This document shows positions 1 through 5,656 of a DNA stretch of 11,893 nucleotides, in pieces (the stretch's first letter is position 1; the number at the start of each line of letters is the position of its first letter). A model generated the notes under the pieces. The model saw nothing but the letters and a program-made list of their open reading frames with translations. It made no database searches and was not told the origin of the DNA. The position numbers were made by a program, and so were the translations under genes. Source of the stretch: Bacillota bacterium (GTDB lineage Bacteria > Vulcanimicrobiota > JAMDEM01); contig JAMDEM010000127.1 in NCBI GenBank assembly GCA_023486985.1, positions 1 to 11,893 of the forward strand. Reading direction: 5' to 3'.

Positions 1-450
1 CTTTTGATGGCTTATGTTCATATAGCTCACAACTGCATTCTGGGAAGCAACATTACTATCGCAAATTATTCCGGCCTTTCCGGCCATGTGGAAATTGAGG
101 ACCAGGCAGTACTGGGCGGGCTTACGGGGATTCATCAGTTCTGCAGAATCGGGCGGCTTGCCATGGTGGGAGGATATTCAAAAGTTATCAAAGATATTCC
201 GCCTTTTGTTATGGCTGACGGACAGCCGGCAAGGCTTTTCGGCATAAATGCCCGGGGCTTGAGAAGAAGAGATATTTCTGAAAAGGTAAGGATGGATATT
301 AAAAAGGCTTACAATCTTTTTACCGATTCAAAATTAAATCTTTCCCAGGCAATTGAGGCAATAAAGAAAAATATAAAGCCGGGTCCTGAAATAGATTATC
401 TCCTCCGCTTCCTTCAGAATCCATCCAGGATGGGAATTCTTATAAAATAA
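1..450 (+). CDS. lpxA: UDP-N-acetylglucosamine acyltransferase LpxA, C-terminal part (5' end outside window)
   Basis: LpxA catalyses the first step of lipid A synthesis in the cytoplasm: transfer of a 3-hydroxyacyl chain from acyl carrier protein to UDP-GlcNAc. About 149 codons are visible and the frame is open at the left edge, so the N-terminal part is missing (the usual length is about 255-265 residues). The visible part shows left-handed beta-helix hexapeptide repeats (AHNCILGSNITIANYSGLSGHV). The GGLTGIHQFCRIG segment contains the family's catalytic histidine (compare GGMTAVHQFC in E. coli). The alpha-helical C-terminal domain follows, starting near GINARGLRRR. The TTG/ATG codons at 4-9 are internal codons, not the start. 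LpxB follows after a 256-nt repeat-filled gap, so the two genes belong to the same pathway but may not be tightly co-transcribed. Identity is clear from motif order and length. Confidence 0.95.
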   Translation, partial: LLMAYVHIAHNCILGSNITIANYSGLSGHVEIEDQAVLGGLTGIHQFCRIGRLAMVGGYSKVIKDIPPFVMADGQPARLFGINARGLRRRDISEKVRMDIKKAYNLFTDSKLNLSQAIEAIKKNIKPGPEIDYLLRFLQNPSRMGILIK

Positions 451-452
451 CA

Positions 453-481
453 AGGCTGTGCCGCAGCCTCTCACCTTTTTT
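453..481 (+). terminator. possible rho-independent terminator after lpxA
   Basis: A perfect 6-bp stem, AGGCTG (453-458) with CAGCCT (464-469), closes a 5-nt loop and is followed by a T6 run at 476-481. The spacer of six bases between stem and T run is longer than usual, and the right arm overlaps the start of a repeat element. It may therefore be a coincidental part of that repeat rather than a working terminator. Confidence 0.35.
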
Positions 482-552
482 CTCTTACCCGGCGGGGAGA
501 GAATTTGAAACAGCCCCTCGCCCCTTTGGGAGAGAGGGATGGGGTGAGGGGG
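467..552. repeat. degenerate inverted-repeat element (C/G-rich, intergenic)
   Basis: The left side begins CCTCTCACC and runs through a CCGGCGGGGAGAG block. The right side (513-552) ends ATGGGGTGAGGGGG and, read on the other strand, has the same order of blocks (CCCCTCACC, then CTCTCTCCC, then GGGGCGAG). The two sides form an imperfect inverted repeat of about 85 nt. On the minus strand it reads as the PHPIPLSQRGEG-type peptide, a familiar translation of dispersed C/G-rich repeats in environmental bacterial genomes. It is non-autonomous: no transposase lies nearby. Only one copy is visible here, so the boundaries are approximate. Confidence 0.6.
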
Positions 553-560
553 AAATTCTT

Positions 561-619
561 GGGTCATTGAGAGCGAAGCAATCCCGTAATTAGATTGCCA
601 CGGTCATTTTCAATGACCC
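561..619. repeat. palindromic REP/MITE-like element, complete copy
   Basis: Outer arms GGGTCATTGA (561-570) and TCAATGACCC (610-619) are perfect 10-bp inverted repeats. An inner pair GCAATC (578-583) and GATTGC (593-598) closes a 9-nt loop. The left arm, GTCATTGAGAGCGAAGCAATC, is of the same type as the half element at 11365-11398 (GTCATTGCGAG...GAAGCAATC). This is a dispersed extragenic palindrome family. It sits directly beside the C/G-rich inverted repeat in the lpxA-lpxB gap. Nothing else was recognised between 620 and the lpxB start at 707. Confidence 0.75.
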
Positions 620-706
620 CGCAGTGACAAAGTGATTATGACACAGCGTCTTTTAAGCATGTGTTGCCCTATCGTGTGGATCAAATTCCTGTAAAAGTGA
701 TGATTT

Positions 707-1846
707 ATGAGTAAAAAAATTGCTATTCTTGCCGGTGAGGCTTCGGGAGACCTGACCGGAGCAATTCTGGCAAGAGCGCTTAAAAACAAGAAGCCGGAAA
801 TAGATATCTTCGGCACCGGCGGGCACAAGATGAAAAATGCCGGGGTGAGGCTAATCTATGATACCACCAGTCTTGGGCTTATAGGCATATGGGAATCTCT
901 TGGAAAGATTCCTGTTCTTTTCCAGATGATGAATAATCTAAAAAAAATGCTTGTAAGGGAAAATCCTGATGTGGTTGTCTTTGTTGACACTCCTTCCCTT
1001 AATCTACGCCTGGCAAGATTTGCAAAATCCATGGGCTTTAAAACGATATATTATTTTCCTCCTTCCGCCTGGTCAACTGAAGTTGAGAGGGTAAGAAATA
1101 TCGCCAGGTGCGTTGATAAAATAGTCCCGGTTTTTTCTTTTACTGAAGAAACTTATAAAAAAGCCGGCATAGAGACAGCTTATTTCGGCCATCCTCTTGT
1201 GGATATTCTTGATGGAATTCCAAAGGGTGAGGATATTTTAAAAGAGCTTAATTTTGTTAATGTTAATCCGGTTATCGGTATTCTGCCGGGGAGCAGAATA
1301 CAGGAAATAAGGACACTCCTGCCTCCGATGTTAAAAGCAGCGGCAAAGATAAAAGAAGCACTTCCCGGCGCTGAATTTATTCTGCCGGCGGCTTTGCCTG
1401 TATTTGAATCATACATTAAAGAAAAAATAAAAGACTCACCGGTGCCGGTTCATCTGGTATCAGGCAGGGCTCAGGAAGTTATGAAAGTTTCTCGCATTCT
1501 TATAATGGCTTCAGGTTCTGCAAGTCTTGAAGCCGCCTGTTTTCAGACTCCAATGATTCTCCTTTACAAGCTTTCAAAACCGGATTGGTTTCTGATAAAT
1601 CTGCTGGTAAAGATCCCTTATGCAGGACTTCCAAATTTAATACTTCAGAAGAAAGTGGTGCCGGAACTTCTTCAAAATCAGGTAACCCCTGAAGCTATAT
1701 CATCCTTAGCCATTGAGCTTTTAAAGGATGACGAGAAAAGAAAGGCAATGATTGCAGATTTAAAGAATGTGAGAGAAAAATTAGGCAGTTGCGGAGTTGT
1801 GGAGAAAGTTGCAAATCTTGTGCTTGAGACGGTTGGGGGAAAGTAA
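707..1846 (+). CDS. lpxB: lipid-A-disaccharide synthase LpxB (GT19)
   Basis: LpxB joins 2,3-diacylglucosamine 1-phosphate (lipid X) to UDP-2,3-diacylglucosamine and releases UDP, forming the lipid A disaccharide at the inner face of the cytoplasmic membrane. The 379-residue length matches the family (382 in E. coli). Motifs in order: AGEASGD (residues 9-15), YFPPSAWS (115-122, the family's YVSPxVWAW position), GHPLVD, LPGSR (PGSR at 194-197) and ASGSASLEAA (268-277, nucleotide-sugar binding region), then PELLQ near the C-terminus. The usual DxPDFN signature reads VDTPSLN, so the second acidic residue is replaced; the significance is unclear. The ATG at 707 aligns with the family N-terminus, although its ribosome-binding site is weak. 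The stop codon is immediately followed by the next start with zero spacing. It is the most conventional LpxB of the three GT19-like proteins here. Confidence 0.93.
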   Translation: MSKKIAILAGEASGDLTGAILARALKNKKPEIDIFGTGGHKMKNAGVRLIYDTTSLGLIGIWESLGKIPVLFQMMNNLKKMLVRENPDVVVFVDTPSLNLRLARFAKSMGFKTIYYFPPSAWSTEVERVRNIARCVDKIVPVFSFTEETYKKAGIETAYFGHPLVDILDGIPKGEDILKELNFVNVNPVIGILPGSRIQEIRTLLPPMLKAAAKIKEALPGAEFILPAALPVFESYIKEKIKDSPVPVHLVSGRAQEVMKVSRILIMASGSASLEAACFQTPMILLYKLSKPDWFLINLLVKIPYAGLPNLILQKKVVPELLQNQVTPEAISSLAIELLKDDEKRKAMIADLKNVREKLGSCGVVEKVANLVLETVGGK

Positions 1847-3082
1847 ATGGATATTGTTATCATAACCAACAGCCCCGGAGAGCTTTCCTCGTGGGTTAAA
1901 GTAACAGCAGAAAAACTGAAACTTAAAGCTCCCGGGGCAAAAATTGTTGTCATGCTTGTGCCCTGTCCTTATGCCAGCGGCAGGGAGAAGGAGATTGCCG
2001 GCAATCTTACAGGCGTAGATGTGGTGATTTCGCCTTCTGAATTTCTTGCCTTTTTATTTGGCTTTCCTCTTCCCCGCTATACTCCGTCAAAAAAAGGAGT
2101 GGTAGCTTTTCTGGGCGGAGATTTCTGGCATGCTGTCTGGGCTTCGTGGCGGCTTAAATTTCCTGCGGTTGCCTACACGGTTAGAGCTACTTCATGGAAT
2201 AAATATTTTAAATTTTTATGCGTTGCTGATGAGAAAATTAAAGATTTGCTTCTTGCCAAAGGAGTTCCGGCTGAGAAAATAAAAATCGTGGGGAATCTTA
2301 TGGTAGAGGGAGTAAAACCCGCTCTTAACCGTGAAGATGCTTTTAAAAAATGGAATCTTGATTCTTCTATTCCGGTGGTAAGTATTTTTCCGGGAAGCCG
2401 TCTTTATCATGTAAAGGAAAGTCTTCCTGTTTTTTTGAAAGTGTCTGAAGAGATTGCAAGCGCCATCCCCGGGATTCAGTTTATGCTGGGCTTATCTCCT
2501 TTCGTAAGCCTTGATGATTTAAAAGAATGCCTTTCTTCTTCTGAGAATATGGGAATCAAGGGAAGGACTGGAAGAATTGAAGTAGGAGAAAACGGAAAAA
2601 AAATTCTTACCGAAGGAGGAGTTTTAATTAACCTTGTTCAGGATTCCCGCTATGATCTTATGAATCTTTCCGATCTGGTGCTTACAATCCCCGGCACCAA
2701 TACGGCTGAGATTGCTTTTCTTGAAAGACCCATGATTGTGGCATCTACCTGGAGGGCAAAAATTCCAAGAGGCGGGATGGGGGGACTGATAGGAAATTTG
2801 CCCTTCTGCGCGCCTTTTAAAAGAAAACTTATGCATACGATGCTTAAAAAAATAAAATTTACGGCAATTCCAAACCAGGTTGCCCAGAAAGAGATAGTTC
2901 CTGAAATAAGAGTGGAAAAAGATTCAATGGAGATAGCTGATGTGGCTGTAGAGCTTTTAAAAGACAAGGACCGCCGCAATAAAATTTCTCTTGAATTGAA
3001 AGGCATTATGGGAGGCAATGGCGCAGCAGAGAAAATGGCTGAAATAATTCTCTCAGTTGGAAAAGGAGAGGTACAGGAATGA
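1847..3082 (+). CDS. LpxB-like (GT19-type) glycosyltransferase, divergent paralogue
   Basis: This 411-residue protein has the two-domain GT-B layout of LpxB. TNSPGELSSW (residues 7-16) stands at the AGEASGD position. VGNLMVEG parallels VGHPLxD, FPGSRLYHVK (PGSR at 182-185) matches the LPGSR loop, and IPGTNTAEIAFLERP (PGTNTAE at 282-288) matches ASGSASLEAA. Near the C-terminus IPNQVAQKEIVPEI parallels LPNLILQKKVVPEL of the neighbouring LpxB. No membrane-spanning segment dominates, so a cytosolic or membrane-peripheral enzyme is expected. It starts directly at the lpxB stop and overlaps the next gene by ATGA. The family resemblance and sugar-nucleotide use are well supported. The substrate is unknown; the gene order suggests a lipid A-like acceptor or a related glycolipid. 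A non-catalytic partner of LpxB is also possible. Confidence 0.8.
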   Translation: MDIVIITNSPGELSSWVKVTAEKLKLKAPGAKIVVMLVPCPYASGREKEIAGNLTGVDVVISPSEFLAFLFGFPLPRYTPSKKGVVAFLGGDFWHAVWASWRLKFPAVAYTVRATSWNKYFKFLCVADEKIKDLLLAKGVPAEKIKIVGNLMVEGVKPALNREDAFKKWNLDSSIPVVSIFPGSRLYHVKESLPVFLKVSEEIASAIPGIQFMLGLSPFVSLDDLKECLSSSENMGIKGRTGRIEVGENGKKILTEGGVLINLVQDSRYDLMNLSDLVLTIPGTNTAEIAFLERPMIVASTWRAKIPRGGMGGLIGNLPFCAPFKRKLMHTMLKKIKFTAIPNQVAQKEIVPEIRVEKDSMEIADVAVELLKDKDRRNKISLELKGIMGGNGAAEKMAEIILSVGKGEVQE

Positions 3083-3654
3083 GAGAAGTGGTTTTTAAAT
3101 ACCGCGGTTATATCTTTGTGCCCCTGGCAGTTCTCATACTTGTATTGGGGAAGCCTACGCCGCTTTCTTATACAACAGGAATTTTACTTGCCCTGCTCGG
3201 GGAAGTCATAAGAATATGGGGAGTGGGCTATGCCGGCACTACCACAAGAGAAGGGGAAGTTAAAGCCGCCCAGCTTGTTACTGCAGGTCCGTATTCTTAT
3301 GTTAAAAATCCGCTTTATATCGGAAACTTCATTACAGGCATTGGTTTTTGCATAATGGCGATAGGAGGGGTATCCCTGCCGGTTAGAGTTATTATGCTGG
3401 CTCTTCTGCCTGTTTTTTACGGGGGTGTTTACGGCACCATAATTCCCCTGGAAGAGGATTACCTGCAAAAAGCTTTCGGCGGAACATATAAAAAGTATTC
3501 CGAATCTGTGCCGAGAATTTTTCCCAGGTTTATTCCTTATCCCGAAAGGACGGGGACTTTCAAATGGCAGACAATCTACAGGGCAGAAAGCCATACCCTT
3601 GTGATGTTTGTCATTATGTGCATCCTCATGGCTCTAAAGATAAGCGGAGGATAA
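3079..3654 (+). CDS. ICMT/phospholipid methyltransferase-like membrane protein
   Basis: This 191-residue integral membrane protein has hydrophobic segments at about residues 10-24, 32-47, 84-97, 100-121 and 172-187. The signature GPYSYVKNPLYIGNF (about residues 73-87) and the PLEEDYLQKAFGGTYKKY...VPRIFP block are the conserved S-adenosylmethionine-binding core of the isoprenylcysteine carboxyl methyltransferase / PEMT superfamily. Such enzymes methylate lipids or lipidated substrates at the membrane. Bacteria generally lack prenylated CAAX proteins, so the substrate is something else. Leptospira LmtA, a member of this superfamily, methylates the lipid A 1-phosphate, and the position of this gene between LpxB-like genes makes a similar role attractive but unproven. 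The start overlaps the upstream stop (ATGA), preceded by AAGGAGAGG. Confidence 0.85.
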   Translation: MREVVFKYRGYIFVPLAVLILVLGKPTPLSYTTGILLALLGEVIRIWGVGYAGTTTREGEVKAAQLVTAGPYSYVKNPLYIGNFITGIGFCIMAIGGVSLPVRVIMLALLPVFYGGVYGTIIPLEEDYLQKAFGGTYKKYSESVPRIFPRFIPYPERTGTFKWQTIYRAESHTLVMFVIMCILMALKISGG

Positions 3655-3655
3655 C

Positions 3656-4405
3656 GTGAGAATTACAATATTTCATACCAATGATCTCCACAACCGCTTT
3701 TATCCCCTTGATTATCTTGAAACTCTTTCAAGAAACAGCCATACTCTTATTCTTGACGCAGGAGACGCAATAGGCGGCAGCAATACGGTCTTCAGGTTCC
3801 GCGAGCCAATTCTTGATAAAATGAGCGCCATTGGCTATGATGCCATGGCAATCGGCAACAGGGAATTTAATTATCTAAGATCAGTCATTGAGGGAAGAGT
3901 ATCCCAGGTTAATTTTCCACTGCTTTGCTCAAACGTAGTTGACCTGAAAGGCATAATAAATTCCCTTATCCTTCCGTACATAATAAAAAATATTGACGGG
4001 GCAAAAATCGCATTAATAGGTTTTACACCGGTACAGTTCAGGGAAAAATCAATCTGGAAGAAACTGACGGGTTTTCAGTTTCTCGAACCGGCGGAAGCTG
4101 CTTTAAAGGTTATAAGCCGGATAAAAGACAAAGTTCATTTAATAATTGCCTTGTCGCACCTGGGTTTGAAAGACGACGAGAAGCTTGCAAGAGAAATCCC
4201 GGAGATAAATTTAATAATCGGAGGACACAGCCATACCACTTTGAAAAACTTTGTCAGGGCAGGAAATACTTTTATCTTCCAGACTGGCTGTTACGGGAAT
4301 TATCTGGGTAAAATTGATATTGAGTTCAATGCGGAAAACATTCCGGCAAAGATAAAAGATGTAAGGAGTCTTCTTATACCGGTAAAAGAAAAAGATGAAA
4401 AATAG
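3656..4405 (+). CDS. UshA-like metallophosphatase, catalytic domain only, cytosolic
   Basis: This 249-residue protein corresponds to the N-terminal metal-dependent domain of the 5'-nucleotidase/UDP-sugar hydrolase family. It has no C-terminal substrate-binding domain and no signal peptide. Metal-binding motifs in order: HTNDLHN (D10, H12), LDAGDAIGG (D37), AIGNREF (N68), ALSHLG (H168) and GGHSHTT (H191, H193). The usual GNHE histidine, which assists catalysis in UshA-type enzymes, is an arginine here (R69), so the activity may be altered. The start is GTG, with GGAGG in the sequence just upstream, one base after the methyltransferase stop; the end overlaps the next gene by 11 nt. UshA relatives split the diphosphate of UDP-sugars, chemistry that also releases lipid X from UDP-diacylglucosamine. 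A role in lipid A synthesis is therefore conceivable but inferred. Confidence 0.82.
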   Translation: MRITIFHTNDLHNRFYPLDYLETLSRNSHTLILDAGDAIGGSNTVFRFREPILDKMSAIGYDAMAIGNREFNYLRSVIEGRVSQVNFPLLCSNVVDLKGIINSLILPYIIKNIDGAKIALIGFTPVQFREKSIWKKLTGFQFLEPAEAALKVISRIKDKVHLIIALSHLGLKDDEKLAREIPEINLIIGGHSHTTLKNFVRAGNTFIFQTGCYGNYLGKIDIEFNAENIPAKIKDVRSLLIPVKEKDEK

Positions 4406-5573
4406 CGAAGTAAAAATTTTATTTTTAAGCAACGGCTACGGAGAGGATGCAATAGCTTCGGGCATTGTGGAGAAGATACTGGAGAAGTTTCCGGGGTTGA
4501 AGATTTTTGCCCTGCCCCTGGTGGGAGATGGAAAAGCTTATAAATCGTCCGATATCAGTATTATTGGACCTTCTGCCGATATGCCAAGCAAAGGTTTGAT
4601 TCCCGCCAACTGGAAAAATATTTTCAAAGATATGGCTGCAGGGCTGGGCAGCCTGTTGTTTAAACAGATAAAGACGATAAAAAAAATAAGGCGGGAAATT
4701 TCCTGTGTTGTGGCAGTAGGAGATTTATTTCCGGTTGTCATGGCAGGACTTTTTGCCGGAAGACCCTTAGTCTTTGTGGGTACGGCAAAGTCAAATTACT
4801 ATTATCCTTATTCGCCGGTGGAAGTAAAACTTTTAAAAAAATTCTGCCGAGTTGCCCTTGTAAGGGATGAAACCACGGCTGAGAGCCTGAGAAAAGAATC
4901 GCTTGATGCAAGGTGGGTTGGCAATGCGATGATGGACTGCATGAGAATAACGGGAAAAGATTTTGGGATTCCCGCTTCGTCAAAAGTAATCGGTCTTCTT
5001 CCCGGAAGCAGGGATGAAGCCTATGCCGATTTTCAACTCATTCTCAAATCTGTGGAGCATCTTGATGATGAAAATTTTTCTTTCATTGCGGCCCTTGCAG
5101 ATTCCACAAGCATTGAAAAAATTGCTGAAGAATCTGCCATGGACGGATGGGAGTTTGATTCGGGGAATAATTTAAACTCAGGAAACTGCGGTCTTTTAAA
5201 AAAATCGGGAAAATCCATTTTGCTCACCAAAGGCTGTTTTGGAGATGTTATTTCAAAATCGGTTATTGTTATCGGGCAGGCAGGCACGGGCAATGAGCAG
5301 GCGGCAGGTCTGGGCAAGCCGGTTGTATCCTTTGATTCTGAAGGGAAAAAAAATCCCGGATGGTACAGAGCCCGCCAGAAAGGACTTCTGGGAGATTCCC
5401 TATCTGTGGTGGAAAAGAATTATGAAAGCATTTTTCTGGAAGTAAAAAAAATCCTTGACAACCCGCAGGTTTATGAGAAAATGAAAAATACAGGACTGCA
5501 GAGAATGGGCCCGGCTGGCGGTGCCGGAAAGATGGCTCAAATCATAATGAAAGAAGCAGGTGTTGAAATTTAA
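4395..5573 (+). CDS. lipid-A-disaccharide synthase-related protein (TIGR03492-like)
   Basis: This 392-residue GT-B-fold protein begins ILFLSNGYGEDAIA (residues 8-21), the hallmark N-terminus of the 'lipid-A-disaccharide synthase-related' family (TIGR03492) known mainly from cyanobacteria and other non-proteobacterial lineages. Further motifs are VAVGDLFPV, FVGTAKSNYY, LLPGSRDEA (PGSR at 203-206) and GQAGTGNEQAAGLGKP (294-309, the nucleotide-sugar loop). MGPAGGAGKMA near the C-terminus parallels the GGNGAAEKMAEI tail of the second LpxB-like protein. The biochemical role of the family is not established to my knowledge. The ATG at 4395 overlaps the upstream gene by 11 nt, implying translational coupling. 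It is the last gene of the cluster and is followed by an 83-nt gap with an inverted repeat. Recognition of the family is fairly secure; the function is open. Confidence 0.8.
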   Translation: MKNSEVKILFLSNGYGEDAIASGIVEKILEKFPGLKIFALPLVGDGKAYKSSDISIIGPSADMPSKGLIPANWKNIFKDMAAGLGSLLFKQIKTIKKIRREISCVVAVGDLFPVVMAGLFAGRPLVFVGTAKSNYYYPYSPVEVKLLKKFCRVALVRDETTAESLRKESLDARWVGNAMMDCMRITGKDFGIPASSKVIGLLPGSRDEAYADFQLILKSVEHLDDENFSFIAALADSTSIEKIAEESAMDGWEFDSGNNLNSGNCGLLKKSGKSILLTKGCFGDVISKSVIVIGQAGTGNEQAAGLGKPVVSFDSEGKKNPGWYRARQKGLLGDSLSVVEKNYESIFLEVKKILDNPQVYEKMKNTGLQRMGPAGGAGKMAQIIMKEAGVEI

Positions 5574-5579
5574 TAATGT

Positions 5580-5628
5580 ACCCGGCTTGCGGCCCTGAGA
5601 GCTTTGCTATTTCATGAATAAGCCGGGT
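5580..5628 (+). other. inverted repeat in the leader before the activase gene
   Basis: ACCCGGCTT (5580-5588) and AAGCCGGGT (5620-5628) form a perfect 9-bp stem around a 31-nt loop. It begins 7 nt after the preceding stop and ends 28 nt before the TTG start. No clean T run follows, which argues against a classical terminator. It could be a weak terminator, an RNA-processing hairpin, or a structured 5' leader. I do not recognise it as a known riboswitch. Confidence 0.4.
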
Positions 5629-5643
5629 TAAGAAAGAATTTTC

Positions 5644-5649
5644 AGGAGG
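5644..5649 (+). promoter_or_regulatory. strong ribosome-binding site that fixes a TTG start
   Basis: AGGAGG, a full Shine-Dalgarno match, lies 7 nt before TTG at 5657. The TTG is followed at once by the conserved KRIGIDIGS opening of the activase domain, and no in-frame ATG occurs before that motif. The site therefore decides the start codon of the large gene. Confidence 0.8.
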
Positions 5650-5656
5650 TTGTTTT

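Noticed and set aside
334..567. 77-codon open frame on the minus strand overlapping the lpxA end and its downstream gap
   Set aside because: Its N-terminal peptide (PHPIPLSQRGEG type) is the translation of the C/G-rich repeat, and the rest is antisense to lpxA.
2650..3018. 122-codon minus-strand open frame inside the second LpxB-like gene
   Set aside because: Antisense shadow of a strongly supported gene, with no recognisable motif and no ribosome-binding context.
5580..5656. Leader hairpin considered as a known riboswitch
   Set aside because: Only one 9-bp stem is evident, and no conserved aptamer motif that I recognise is present.
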